Source of the DNA: an uncultured Clostridia bacterium
Lineage (GTDB): Bacteria; Bacillota; Clostridia; Oscillospirales; Ruminococcaceae
Length of the DNA: 44,287 nucleotides
Direction: 5' to 3'
NCBI GenBank assembly: GCA_947307175.1
Contig: CAMZIK010000011.1
Location: forward strand, 1 to 44,287
Shown here: positions 14,760 through 24,617 of the stretch, piece by piece
Layout of the letters: the number at the start of each line of letters is the position of its first letter
Numbering within the stretch: position 1 is the stretch's first letter
The notes under the pieces: generated by a model
The model's database searches: none
What the model saw: only the letters and a program-made list of their open reading frames with translations
What the model was told of the DNA's origin: nothing
Translations under genes and position numbers: made by a program

Positions 14760-16499
14760 TTATACAATTCCTTTTTCTTTAAGTGCTGTCAATGTGTCGA
14801 TATAACCATCAGCTTTAAGCATATTTACAATATCCGCCGATTTTTTTGACACATAATCTCTAATGACCTCGTCCATTCCCTTCAAGGCGAGCATCACAGC
14901 AACGGCAGGTTTGAGCTTTGCGTTTTTTATAGTTCCGAACATCTCTCTGCATTTATCGATATCCGTTTCCTTTTGTATCTTAAGTGCGGTTTTAGGTTCT
15001 TTGGAACACCATTTTGCCACATATGGAAGTTTTACTCTGAGGCTGCCCTTTGTCAGAATAATATCACACTCCAAAGATTCCTTGGTATGTTTCAAGCTGA
15101 TGCTCTGATCCGGATAGTAATTATAACATAAGCACTCACTCGGATCATCGGAATCAAACGTGCAATCCAGAGCCATTACAATCGTCTTCAGTGCGTATTT
15201 CTCACCCATACCGTTACCAGTTGCTGCACCTGATACAAACAGTTCTTCCGGGATTTCTTTTATCGATTCGTGTAATTCAATATATTCAAGACACCTTGGG
15301 AACACAGCGCTTCCATTGTCAGGAAAATCGACATCTGGCGGGACAACAACTCTTTGAATACTTGTTCCTGAAAACGCCCAGTTATCTATACTTACAATGC
15401 TTTTAGGCAGATCTATTTGTTTAAGGTTTTTACACGACATGAAAGCACGAGTGCCTATGTATTGCACGCCCTCATTCAAAACGACCTCTTCCAATTCGCA
15501 TCCTTCAAATGCTCTGTCCCCTATCCTCTTTGTTGCGCCTGAAATGATCACCTTTTTGATTTTTTCATGTGCAAAAAACCTGGCTGGGATCTCCTTAATT
15601 TCCTGTGGGATCTCAAGGGTGTCACCCGTTGCATTACAGCCTATCAATATGCCGTTTACCAGCGTTAAAGGAGTTCCCTTCTTTAAAAACTTAGTATTAT
15701 AAAATGCATGCTCTCCGATGTCAGTGACACTTTTAGGGAAAACTACATCTTCAAGGTTTTCACAATCTTCAAATGCATTACCATCAATTGTAGTTAATCC
15801 CTCGGGCAGTACAATGCTCTTTAGTCCCAGACAAGACTTAAAAGCCTGAAAATCTATCCTAATAAGACCATCAGGTAGTTTTACATCTGATAAGCTCGAA
15901 CAATCCCTGAAAGCACCCTGACCTATCTCCACGACACTCTCAGGTATATTAACGCTTACAAGGTTTTTACATCCCTCAAAAGCACTATATGCTATCTGAT
16001 CCGTATTGCATCTTATATCGACAGACCTGAGCTCAGTGCAGTCTTTAAGAAAACAAACTCCCATTTCAGTAACTGATTCAGGAATAATTATTTCTTTCAA
16101 ACTTGAGCAACAGCTAAAAGCACCGACCCCTATTTTCACCAATGATTCGGGGAGTTTAATCTCTTTGAGACCTGAACATTTGTAAAATGCATCATCACCT
16201 ATTTCTTTCAATGTATTAGGCAATGTTATTTCTTCAAGCAATGGACATTTGTAAAAGGCTCTATCCCAAATCATCTCAAGCCCATCACTTATAACCACAG
16301 TTTTAAGTTTATCACAATTTGCAAAAGCCGAACTATAGATTGTCTTAACCGATGCGGGAATCACCACTTTAGTCAATGTTTTGCATGCTCTGAACGCACC
16401 ATCATTTATTTGAGTGACCCCGTCGGGGATCACTGCTACTTCAGCCATATCCATGAAATCAAATCCGAGCATTACTCCGTTTTCAATTTCAAATCCCAT
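14760..16499 (-). CDS. LRR_5 leucine-rich repeat protein with helical C-terminal domain, 579 aa
   Basis: Starts MGFEIENGVMLGFDFMDMAE after GGAGGACTAATT, 2 nt from the stop of the upstream LRR gene. LRR_5 units with a 23-residue period (for example ALxxCxxLxxVxIPxSV) occupy about 20-430. The last 100 residues form an all-helical domain ending in VNMLKADGYIDTLTALKEKG, reminiscent of the ends of the 365-aa and roughly 1,115-aa LRR proteins of this operon. No export signal is seen. A shared C-terminal helical module in several LRR paralogues suggests a common docking partner, possibly the MoxR/VWA pair or the DUF4132 protein. Confidence 0.88.
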   Translation of the reverse strand: MGFEIENGVMLGFDFMDMAEVAVIPDGVTQINDGAFRACKTLTKVVIPASVKTIYSSAFANCDKLKTVVISDGLEMIWDRAFYKCPLLEEITLPNTLKEIGDDAFYKCSGLKEIKLPESLVKIGVGAFSCCSSLKEIIIPESVTEMGVCFLKDCTELRSVDIRCNTDQIAYSAFEGCKNLVSVNIPESVVEIGQGAFRDCSSLSDVKLPDGLIRIDFQAFKSCLGLKSIVLPEGLTTIDGNAFEDCENLEDVVFPKSVTDIGEHAFYNTKFLKKGTPLTLVNGILIGCNATGDTLEIPQEIKEIPARFFAHEKIKKVIISGATKRIGDRAFEGCELEEVVLNEGVQYIGTRAFMSCKNLKQIDLPKSIVSIDNWAFSGTSIQRVVVPPDVDFPDNGSAVFPRCLEYIELHESIKEIPEELFVSGAATGNGMGEKYALKTIVMALDCTFDSDDPSECLCYNYYPDQSISLKHTKESLECDIILTKGSLRVKLPYVAKWCSKEPKTALKIQKETDIDKCREMFGTIKNAKLKPAVAVMLALKGMDEVIRDYVSKKSADIVNMLKADGYIDTLTALKEKGIV

Positions 16500-16501
16500 A
16501 A

Positions 16502-17599
16502 TTAGTCCTCCTTATTGGTAAGTAATTCTTCTTTATAATCTCTCAGTCGTTTTGGAATTTCGTTATCAACATAAACTATATCGCTGTTGCGCAAAGCATC
16601 GATCTTTTTTATGATCGTATCAATTTTTGCAGGCTCGATCATACCTAATTCTATCAATGTATCAACAACAACAATACTACTGCACTTTGCGGCATTTTGC
16701 ATAATGCTGACTATGTTTTTCTTTATGTACTGTTCAAGCTTCTGGGAATGAGTCTTCATATACCAGCAAATGAGAACCGCATTTTTCAGATTACTGCTTT
16801 TGAGTTTTACAGACGGATCATCATTATCGATCATTTCAAAGACACCTTGAATATTATTATCAAAAGTAGATGGTTTGAGAATAAATCTCTGCCTCTTTTC
16901 ACCTTGATCATAACTTGCACATGATAAGAAATAATCTGAAGTACAGTATTTTGCAAGATCGATCATTATCCCTTTATATTTGATCTTCTGCAGCAAGCAG
17001 TAACTTGTCATTCTATAGCCTCCGAACAGGAAAAACGCATCTTTATCAATTGAAAAAGCATCTTTACCGATCGTTTCTATCCGTTGTTCCAATGTTATCC
17101 TCTTCACATCCGAAGCAAAAAATGCTTTTTGTTCTATCAACTTGACACTTGCCGGAAATTTAAGCTCTTTTAATTTTTTACAATATCCGAACGCTTTGTA
17201 TCCAATCTTTGTAATGCTTTCAGGTAATTCTACACTTTTAATCATATAGCAGTGGCAAAACGTGGCAGATTCAATCACTGATAACGACTTTGGCAGATTT
17301 AAACCACTGCTCTGCGTATCATTACAAATCATATTCGCCAATGATATACAACCCAAGAAAGCATTTGCTCCAATGCGTTTTATACCATCATGAAGAAAAA
17401 CGCTTTTAAGTTTTTCGCAATCACGGAAAGCATCCTCAGGGATCTCCGTCACTGACTTAGGGACAGTGACAGAGACAAGTCCTCTCTTGTTGAACACCTT
17501 AGGAGCAATTGCCGTTACTTCATCCGGTATTACAATTTCATCAATTCCTTTTTCCATAGTATACTTTTTCAACACGCCGTTTTCAATTAAAAATCCCAT
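16502..17599 (-). CDS. LRR_5 leucine-rich repeat protein with helical C-terminal domain, 365 aa
   Basis: The start at 17599 is chosen because GGAGGAACATCT precedes it and because it restores the shared cap MGFLIENGVLKKYTMEKG; the frame is open 8 codons further up. LRR_5 repeats cover about 20-190, then a non-repeat segment and a helical C-terminal region (about 245-345) similar in layout to the 579-aa neighbour. No signal peptide. It begins 29 nt after the MoxR-type ATPase gene ends, linking the LRR set with the ATPase. Confidence 0.87.
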   Translation of the reverse strand: MGFLIENGVLKKYTMEKGIDEIVIPDEVTAIAPKVFNKRGLVSVTVPKSVTEIPEDAFRDCEKLKSVFLHDGIKRIGANAFLGCISLANMICNDTQSSGLNLPKSLSVIESATFCHCYMIKSVELPESITKIGYKAFGYCKKLKELKFPASVKLIEQKAFFASDVKRITLEQRIETIGKDAFSIDKDAFFLFGGYRMTSYCLLQKIKYKGIMIDLAKYCTSDYFLSCASYDQGEKRQRFILKPSTFDNNIQGVFEMIDNDDPSVKLKSSNLKNAVLICWYMKTHSQKLEQYIKKNIVSIMQNAAKCSSIVVVDTLIELGMIEPAKIDTIIKKIDALRNSDIVYVDNEIPKRLRDYKEELLTNKED

Positions 17600-17627
17600 A
17601 GATGTTCCTCCTGTCATAATCAATACA

Positions 17628-19130
17628 TCAATCCAGATTCAAATCAAGTATCTCCTGAACCAATTCCTTCTGTCTCTCGTAAAACATCAGTTCTTTATTA
17701 TGCTCAAAATACTTTTTGCTGCCATACCTTGAGATAAAACTCGAGCTGTAATAATTCTTCGTCAGCTCGGTAACAACGATAACCATTTCACGATCCTCAC
17801 CAAACGCTTTCTCGCAGAACTCAAATACATTTTCAAGCATCTTCCCGGTTTCCGAGGCATTCTTTGCGAGCTTGTCCTTTCGCTCGTAGAAATCGGTTTT
17901 GATGATCTCGTCGGCATCGGTCTGCTGCGATTTCAACTTGGCTTTCAGTTCGGTAAGAATTTTTGCGGTGTTATGCAGCGAGGTCTGTTCATCGTGCGAG
18001 ATGCCCGATCTTCTCTTTGCGGCGTTGATCTTGTTTGTGCAGCTGTCAATTTCCCTGCCGATAATCTCTTCCGCAGATGATCTGCTGTTTTGGATCTTCG
18101 GGCGAATCGCTTTAAGGATATTCATATACTCCGTAAGCGTGAGCTCCTCGCAACGAATGCTTCTGAAGTGCTCGTTCAGCGCATCGAGCATAAGCCCGAT
18201 AAGCGACAGCCTTTCATCAAACTTTGCCTCTTTGGCTCTCATTCTGATCTTATTATCGGCTTTGCCGTCAAGGATACTGTTGATCTGATAGTCGGACTTG
18301 TATTTGTTGAACAGATCATAATATATCGCAAAATCCTTTGCTATCTTTTTGTGCCTGATATACTGAGAGATCAGAGCTTCGTTGACCTTGATGCCTTTCT
18401 TTTCAAGCAGTCTTATCATATTTGAAAGATCCGTCCAGCCTCTTGCCGTCACATAGCTTTTGCCGTCAACGGTCGTTTCGATGCAGTAGAAATCGCTTTT
18501 CTTTATATCCAGATATGTAGTTATCGAAGGATGCACCGCTTTCTTGTAAGCATACTCCTTCCACACTTCATAATCAGGCTCGACTTCCACGACCTTGAGC
18601 CTGTCCCAGGTTACAATGTCAAACTCACGCACCGAGTTGTTGTACTCTGGCGGGTTTCCTGCCGTCACGACTATCCAGCCGTGCGGAACCTTATGCCTGC
18701 CGAACACCTTGTACTGCAGGAACTGAAGCATTGACGGCGCAAGTGTCTCGCTGACACAGTTTATCTCGTCGATAAACAGGATACCTTCACTAACGCCCGT
18801 GTCCTCCATAAGATCGTAAACACTGGCTATGATCTCAGACATAGTATATTCCGAAACACTGTATTCCTGACCGGCATAGTTTTTCTTTTCGATATACGGC
18901 AAACCGAGCGCAGACTGCCTTGTATGATGTGTCATCGAGTAGGAAACAAGACCCACGCCGAGTTCCTGTGCGATCTGCTGCATTATTGCGGTCTTTCCGA
19001 TACCGGGAGCACCGATCAGAAACACGGGGCGCTGTTCTTCCTCGGGTATCATATATTCCCCGAATTCGTCCTTTTCAAAATATGCGGTCATTGCGTTTTT
19101 GATCTGCTCTTTAGCCTGCTTAATGTTCAT
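17628..19130 (-). CDS. MoxR-type AAA+ ATPase
   Basis: The 500-aa protein has an N-terminal AAA+ module: Walker A GAPGIGKT (40-47), Walker B LFIDEIN (118-124) and sensor 1 TAGN (156-159). A long helical C-terminal region with coiled-coil character follows (about 330-500). The MoxR family consists of chaperone-like ATPases that act with VWA-domain partners to remodel or activate protein complexes. Here the VWA gene is directly upstream and overlaps by one nucleotide (TAATG), a hallmark of the pair. The rest of the operon suggests the clients are the LRR and DUF4132 proteins. It is longer than the common MoxR core of about 320 aa because of the C-terminal extension. Confidence 0.92.
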   Translation of the reverse strand: MNIKQAKEQIKNAMTAYFEKDEFGEYMIPEEEQRPVFLIGAPGIGKTAIMQQIAQELGVGLVSYSMTHHTRQSALGLPYIEKKNYAGQEYSVSEYTMSEIIASVYDLMEDTGVSEGILFIDEINCVSETLAPSMLQFLQYKVFGRHKVPHGWIVVTAGNPPEYNNSVREFDIVTWDRLKVVEVEPDYEVWKEYAYKKAVHPSITTYLDIKKSDFYCIETTVDGKSYVTARGWTDLSNMIRLLEKKGIKVNEALISQYIRHKKIAKDFAIYYDLFNKYKSDYQINSILDGKADNKIRMRAKEAKFDERLSLIGLMLDALNEHFRSIRCEELTLTEYMNILKAIRPKIQNSRSSAEEIIGREIDSCTNKINAAKRRSGISHDEQTSLHNTAKILTELKAKLKSQQTDADEIIKTDFYERKDKLAKNASETGKMLENVFEFCEKAFGEDREMVIVVTELTKNYYSSSFISRYGSKKYFEHNKELMFYERQKELVQEILDLNLD

Positions 19131-20647
19131 TATATCTCGTCCTTATCAAGTATTAGTTTTATCGCCCACGGCGGTACTGTCGGATCGTAGCTGTCTTCTT
19201 TTATGAAGACAAAGGCTGTTTCATAGTCGGGCTTTTTCTGTGGGAAATACCCCAGACCATCGGTGAAATATATCAACCCTTTGAGATTTGTAAACTCCTT
19301 CTCGGCGATCAGCCTGTCAACAAATCCAAAGACAGGTCTGAAATCCGTTCCGCCGAGACCGTGTATCTGCATATTCCGAATGTAATCATCAAATTCCTTC
19401 TGTGAGGATATTTTTACATGCTCCTGTATCTGTGCGTCACACTGGATGATATGAATGTTTATTCTGCTGAAAAAGCTCTCGGTCTGCTTCATGATGTTAT
19501 ATGTCTTTTGCAGGAAGGTCTGCACTATCTCACCCGATACGGAACCCGAGGTATCGATCGCTATCACAAATTCTTTTATCCTTTTGACTTCCTTGTACTC
19601 AAGCGGTTCGATCAGCGGCATGTTCTTGTAAAGTTTCAAACCGTAGGTGTAGAATACATAATCAAACTCATCATCGTTGACCTGCATCACTTCACCCATG
19701 ACCGCAAACTTTTTCAGGAATTCGGTGTAATCATATCTTTCTCTGTTGATCTCCCTGAGCTTCTGAAGCATACTGCCCGCAGTATCTCCCTGTGTCTTTG
19801 AAAGCGTTTCCATATCGACCTGTATGCGCTCGGAGATGTTTTTCCAGTCTGCTTCACAACCCGGTTCCAAAGAATCATCGGACATAATATCGCTGTCATC
19901 TCCGCCGCTGCCCGAATTGCTATTGTGTTGATTACTGCTACTGTCGGGATTACTGTTGCCGGCATCGGCATCGGGATCACTAATGCTTTCATTGCCGCTA
20001 CTATCGGGATCATTATTGTCGGTATCATGATTACTGTTGCTTTTATCGCTGCTGCTGTTATCGCTCTCGTTATCTCCGCTTTTTCCCGATGGAAGCAGCG
20101 TTCTCTTTTCATCATCGGACATATACCACAGTCTGTGATCGTCCTCACCGAACAGCTTTTCAAGTGCAGCAAGATGCACATCATCGGGTCTGTTCTCGCA
20201 ATAATACCTGTAGATCCTCTCGGCAGTCAGCACACCGACTTCATCTTCGATCTCTTTGCACTTATCCTGTCTGAATCTGCGTGTGTATTCATTTGAAAAG
20301 CGTTCTTCAAAAGTATTGACCACGCTTTCTGCCGCAATATCACAGCTCAGATCCCAAAGCCTTCGATCAATTATCGAGTCTACAAAATTGTGCCTGAAAA
20401 TACAGTGCAGCAGCGTATGCAGATAGCTGTGCACGACAGCGTTGCTGTCTTTCGCATATCTCTTCAGAAGATACACGGGACGATAGGCCAGATACCTGCC
20501 ATCCGTACCGAATTTGATCTCATCATGTGCTACGGGCAAAAGTCTGCTCAGCGCAGCATCAAGAAATCGCATATTGACTATTATCGTATTTGCGGAGTAT
20601 TGCAGGACTTCCCGAGAGAGTTTATCAATTTGTTTGTTCTTATCCAT
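19130..20647 (-). CDS. VWA-domain protein with DUF2201-like metallopeptidase region
   Basis: The N-terminal 130 residues contain SYLHTLLHCIFRH with HTLLH at 77-81, an HxxxH motif as in the putative metallopeptidase region of DUF2201 proteins. A Ser/Asp/Asn-rich low-complexity linker (about 185-260) follows. The VWA-type domain starts near 358 with the MIDAS motif DTSGS (about 364-368), a later threonine (GGTD) and YFTDG. The start at 20647 has AAAGAGAA upstream; frames starting further up overlap the end of the LRR-DUF4132 gene and have no ribosome binding site. Partner of the MoxR ATPase. The glutamate of a classical HExxH is replaced, so catalysis is uncertain. Confidence 0.88.
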   Translation of the reverse strand: MDKNKQIDKLSREVLQYSANTIIVNMRFLDAALSRLLPVAHDEIKFGTDGRYLAYRPVYLLKRYAKDSNAVVHSYLHTLLHCIFRHNFVDSIIDRRLWDLSCDIAAESVVNTFEERFSNEYTRRFRQDKCKEIEDEVGVLTAERIYRYYCENRPDDVHLAALEKLFGEDDHRLWYMSDDEKRTLLPSGKSGDNESDNSSSDKSNSNHDTDNNDPDSSGNESISDPDADAGNSNPDSSSNQHNSNSGSGGDDSDIMSDDSLEPGCEADWKNISERIQVDMETLSKTQGDTAGSMLQKLREINRERYDYTEFLKKFAVMGEVMQVNDDEFDYVFYTYGLKLYKNMPLIEPLEYKEVKRIKEFVIAIDTSGSVSGEIVQTFLQKTYNIMKQTESFFSRINIHIIQCDAQIQEHVKISSQKEFDDYIRNMQIHGLGGTDFRPVFGFVDRLIAEKEFTNLKGLIYFTDGLGYFPQKKPDYETAFVFIKEDSYDPTVPPWAIKLILDKDEI

Positions 20648-20691
20648 ATCATTTCTCTTTGCCCGACAGCAAGTGTCTGGCATCATCTTTA

Positions 20692-23600
20692 TTACCAATC
20701 AAGTGTGAACTCATCCATAGGATCGTAATCGGAATATGTCTTGTTCTTGTATTCCATCAGCAGTGCAAGCACTTTGACAGCCTTGGCTTCCTGTGCAACT
20801 TTGATGAATTCTGTTATCTGTGCAAGTGTGAATTCCGTAAGCATATCAGCGATCGATTGATCATCATCTTTGATTCTTCCCCATACGGTTACTTTGTCAA
20901 GATATGCGATCTCGTGATTTACCTGACGGGTATACTTTGAAAAGCTGATCTTCTTGATCTCGAATCTGTCTTCGGGATTAATAGAGTGTCTTGCGTAATC
21001 TATACGGTCTATATCCGTCTCCAAGCCCTTGAAACTGATATCTATGTAACTATGGAAATCCGAATCGGTAACAGTGATTCCGTGCTTTTCCTGTCCGAGG
21101 AATCTATAATACGGTATCATAGCTCCTTTATAACGATCTTCATTGATACGGCTCGAGGAACGAACAGGCTCCCAGATCTGTATAAACGGCTGTTTAAGCG
21201 AATGCGAAGTGAAATACTTCTGCCAGCGTTCGATATCCTCCTTGTCCATCTCCATCGGATGAGCAACAGCAACCTTCTCGTCGGACAGAGTATATGCCTT
21301 TCCCTCACTGTCAATAAGACCGCTTGAGGTCATGATAAATGTCTTACTCTTCTGTGCCCAGACGATAAGCATCGCCGCCTGTTTAAGCACGGGATTTGTT
21401 GTATAAACCGTATTCCATGAGCTTGCCGGCTTTCCCTTGCCGCTGAGGAAGTCCTCAAACAGATTGTTGAAACGGTTCTTAACGATCTTCTTGACATTTT
21501 TCTTCATATCGGAGAAATCTGCATTGGCAATCTCATACTTAGCTTCGTCAGCGCCTTTTTTCGGAATGGATTTAGCGGTCTTTCCGTTTTCAAGATCAAC
21601 TTCGAAGCAGTAATCAGGTTGCATTCGTACTGTCACTGTCTGATTTCCGAGGTCGTATTTCTTTGTGCCGTCCGGTTCAAGTCCTACATCGGACAGAACG
21701 GTATCTCTGACAGTTTCTTCATCCGTTCCTCGAATCCGCGCATATTCATAAAGATCTTTATATTTTTCCGCAAAGAATATGGCCTGCCTTGAAGTGCTGT
21801 ATTTGCAGGCGTTCCTGAATTCACGCAAAGCAGGTGCGTCGTTTCCGGAAATGCTGCTTCTCCATTTGGGCGCTCGGCTGCAAAGCTCCGAAAGCGTTTT
21901 TTCATCAGCATAACGACACAAAGGGTATGCAAGATGATGCTGAGCATTCTTACCCTTTTTTCCGAGGAACTCATCCGCTATTGATATCAGTGCGGTCTGA
22001 AAACTTGACCGATCAAGCGTTTCAATTACTTCAGCTGCGTCCGGACAAACTCCCGGTTTTTTGTATGCGAGAGATCGATCGTTTTCCTCGTCATTTACTA
22101 TACAAAGCCAGGCAAGTACATACGGTGCCAGCACCTTTCCGCCGGCAGATCTGACCTCCGGCAGCATAGTCCCCTCGATTTTGTACTGTTTCTTGAATCT
22201 GAGGAATATATCTTTCTCGGATGCTTTCGTAAGCACAAGGGATTCGGGATCGTTCGTCTTGGAACTGCTTTGCTTTGCATAGCCCATTTTTTCCATTACG
22301 GGCGATGCTGCTTTTATTGCTTCAAAAGCATTCCGACCATTTTTTGATGACCTTATCACGGACATGATCGATCTCAGTATCGCTCCATCGATCTTTGTGT
22401 AGAACATTGAAATAAAATCCGCAGCCGCAGTGCATTGCTTTGCAGAAGGATTATTACCGAACGCCCCGGGAATAGCCATGCCGACAATTTCCAGCGGTCT
22501 ACCGTCAAACTTTGAATACTGATCTAAAAACGACTTACTGTGTCCGTTAATGAAGAACCAAGCTATCAAAGCAGGGTCGAATTTCTTCCAGTTTGGGACA
22601 ATAACCTGTTCGATCGTCCTTTCGTCAGCATTTGGTAGTCCGTTCGGCGTTAAAAATTTTGCCTTGTTTGAAATTCGTTTGAAAGCGTCTTCCGCAATCC
22701 TTGCAATACCATTTCCGAGCGTTACCAACCTAAGGTCGGAGCAACCATAGAAAGTATACGAATAAATTTCCGTCACACCTTCGGGTATTGTGATCGAGGT
22801 CAGACCGGTGCAGCCCTTGAAAGCAGACCCGCCTATTTCCGTCATGCTGTCGGGTATCGTGATTGAGGACAGACCGGTGCAGCCCTTGAAAGCACTGCCG
22901 CCTATTTCCGTCACACCGTCGGGTATCATTATTGATGTCAGACTTGTACAGTCCTCGAAAGCATTCCGGCCTATTTTCTTCACGCTGTCCGGAATCGTGA
23001 CCTCAGATGCTTTCCCTTTATATGCTATCAGAACAATTCCAAGGATAGCAAGATCGGTCTGATCTTTATACCATTTCGTATCACAGACACGAGCCTTATC
23101 TAAATGCGAGAATGCAGGCGAAACATTGATTGTTTCAAGACTTGTGCAGTCCCTGAAAGCATCACTTCTAATATCCGTCACACTGTTGGGTATCGTGATC
23201 GAGGTCAGACCGGTGCAGCCCGAGAAAGCATCACAGCCTATTTTCGTCACGCTGTTGGGTATCGTTATCGATGTCAGACCGGTGCAGTCCTCGAAAGCAT
23301 GTCCGCCTATTTCTGTCACGCCATTTGATATAGTGACCGATGTCAGGCCGGTGCAGCCTTTGAAAGCACTGTCACATATTTTTATCACACTGTTGGGTAT
23401 CGTGATTGAGGTCAGGCTTGTGCAGCCCATGAAAGCCCCATTGAGTATTTCCGTCACACTGTTAGGTATCGTGATTGAGATCAAGCTTGTGCAGCCCTTA
23501 AAAGCATTCATTCCAATTTCCGTCACGCTGTCGGGTATCGTGACCGAGGTCAGACTTGTACATTCCGTAAAAGCATCCATTCCGATTTCCTTCACGCTGT

Positions 23601-24606
23601 TAGGTATTGTGACCGATTTCAGACTCGTGCATCCCCAGAAAGCACCGTATCCTATTTTTGTCACGCTGTCAGGTATTGTGATTGAACTCAGGCCAGTGCA
23701 GTCACTAAAAGCCTGATAGTCGATTTCCGTCACGCCGTTAGGTATTGTGACCGAGGTCAGGCTTGTACAACTTTGGAAAGCATAGCTGTCAATTTTCGTC
23801 ACGCTATCAGGTATAGTGATCGAGGCAAGACTTGTGCAGCCATGGAAAGCAGATCTTTCTATTTCCCTCACGCTACCGGGTATCGTGACCGAGGTTAGAC
23901 CGGGTGCACAAAGAATAACCTTGGTTTTATCTTTATTCAGAATCAAACTGCTCTCGCTCGCATATTCCGTATTATTCGGATCAACTGTCAAAGTGGTCAG
24001 GCTTGTACAATTCCCAAATGCATTATCGCCTATTTCCGTAACGCTGTCGGGTATAGTGAACGAAGTCAGACTTGTACAGTCACCGAAAGCTCGCACGCCT
24101 ATTTTGGTAACGCTATCGGGTATCGTAACCGAGGTCAGACTTGTACAGCCCCGGAAAGCAGACCTATCTATTTCCGTCACACCGTTGGGTATAATGATCG
24201 AGATCAGTCCGGTACAACCCGAGAAAGCACCCTCGCCTATTCCCGTCACACTGTCGGGTATCGTGATCGAGATAAGACCGATGCAGCCAGAGAAAGCACC
24301 CCTGCCTATTCCCGTCACGCTGTCTGGTATCGTGAACGAGGTCAGGCTTGTGCATCTCACGAAAGCATACTCCACTATTTTCGTTACACTGTCGGGTATA
24401 GTGAACGAAGTCAGACTTGTACAGTCACTGAAAGCTCCCACGCCGATTTGGGTAACGCTATCGGGTATCGTAACCGAGGTCAGGCTTGTACAGCTATCAA
24501 AAGCATTCCAGCCTATTTCCGTCACACTGTCGGGTATAGTGATCTCCGCAACTCCCGGTTCTTCCTTGTACTTCTTCAACACACCGTTTTCAATTTCAAA
24601 TCCCAT
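20692..24606 (-). CDS. LRR_5 array fused to a MolR-like DUF4132 domain, 1304 aa
   Basis: The cap MGFEIENGVLKKYKEEPG is followed by about 23 very uniform LRR_5 units (consensus AFxGCTSLTSVTIPDSVTxI) to about residue 630, broken by two inserts (near 205-240 and 490-535). From about 650 the protein is helical and then matches DUF4132: KVLAPYVLAWLCIV in the middle, and near the end AVAHPMEM, a W-x-F stretch, KQPFIQIWEPVR and YKGAMIPYYRF. DUF4132 is known from MolR/YehI-type proteins and is often found with MoxR and VWA genes, as here. No signal peptide. GGAGGTAATATT precedes the ATG. A fusion of a recognition array to DUF4132 suggests a sensor-effector protein, but the DUF4132 activity is not known. 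Confidence 0.9.
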   Translation of the reverse strand: MGFEIENGVLKKYKEEPGVAEITIPDSVTEIGWNAFDSCTSLTSVTIPDSVTQIGVGAFSDCTSLTSFTIPDSVTKIVEYAFVRCTSLTSFTIPDSVTGIGRGAFSGCIGLISITIPDSVTGIGEGAFSGCTGLISIIIPNGVTEIDRSAFRGCTSLTSVTIPDSVTKIGVRAFGDCTSLTSFTIPDSVTEIGDNAFGNCTSLTTLTVDPNNTEYASESSLILNKDKTKVILCAPGLTSVTIPGSVREIERSAFHGCTSLASITIPDSVTKIDSYAFQSCTSLTSVTIPNGVTEIDYQAFSDCTGLSSITIPDSVTKIGYGAFWGCTSLKSVTIPNSVKEIGMDAFTECTSLTSVTIPDSVTEIGMNAFKGCTSLISITIPNSVTEILNGAFMGCTSLTSITIPNSVIKICDSAFKGCTGLTSVTISNGVTEIGGHAFEDCTGLTSITIPNSVTKIGCDAFSGCTGLTSITIPNSVTDIRSDAFRDCTSLETINVSPAFSHLDKARVCDTKWYKDQTDLAILGIVLIAYKGKASEVTIPDSVKKIGRNAFEDCTSLTSIMIPDGVTEIGGSAFKGCTGLSSITIPDSMTEIGGSAFKGCTGLTSITIPEGVTEIYSYTFYGCSDLRLVTLGNGIARIAEDAFKRISNKAKFLTPNGLPNADERTIEQVIVPNWKKFDPALIAWFFINGHSKSFLDQYSKFDGRPLEIVGMAIPGAFGNNPSAKQCTAAADFISMFYTKIDGAILRSIMSVIRSSKNGRNAFEAIKAASPVMEKMGYAKQSSSKTNDPESLVLTKASEKDIFLRFKKQYKIEGTMLPEVRSAGGKVLAPYVLAWLCIVNDEENDRSLAYKKPGVCPDAAEVIETLDRSSFQTALISIADEFLGKKGKNAQHHLAYPLCRYADEKTLSELCSRAPKWRSSISGNDAPALREFRNACKYSTSRQAIFFAEKYKDLYEYARIRGTDEETVRDTVLSDVGLEPDGTKKYDLGNQTVTVRMQPDYCFEVDLENGKTAKSIPKKGADEAKYEIANADFSDMKKNVKKIVKNRFNNLFEDFLSGKGKPASSWNTVYTTNPVLKQAAMLIVWAQKSKTFIMTSSGLIDSEGKAYTLSDEKVAVAHPMEMDKEDIERWQKYFTSHSLKQPFIQIWEPVRSSSRINEDRYKGAMIPYYRFLGQEKHGITVTDSDFHSYIDISFKGLETDIDRIDYARHSINPEDRFEIKKISFSKYTRQVNHEIAYLDKVTVWGRIKDDDQSIADMLTEFTLAQITEFIKVAQEAKAVKVLALLMEYKNKTYSDYDPMDEFTLDW
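22740..24560. repeat. 69-bp tandem repeat array coding LRR units
   Basis: About 23 coding units of 69 bp (23 residues), with strong DNA-level similarity, run through the 5' half of the LRR-DUF4132 gene. The uniformity at the nucleotide level, far higher than in the neighbouring LRR genes, indicates recent expansion or homogenisation and a likely site of length variation. Confidence 0.85.
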
Positions 24607-24617
24607 AATATTACCTC

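Noticed and set aside
22740..24560. Repeat array considered as CRISPR
   Set aside because: The repeats are contiguous 69-bp coding units without spacers, continuous with an LRR reading frame, and no cas genes are near.
5158..24606. LRR genes as surface adhesins of BspA type
   Set aside because: None has a signal peptide or anchor, and they share an operon with intracellular MoxR/VWA proteins. The repeat family alone does not show location.
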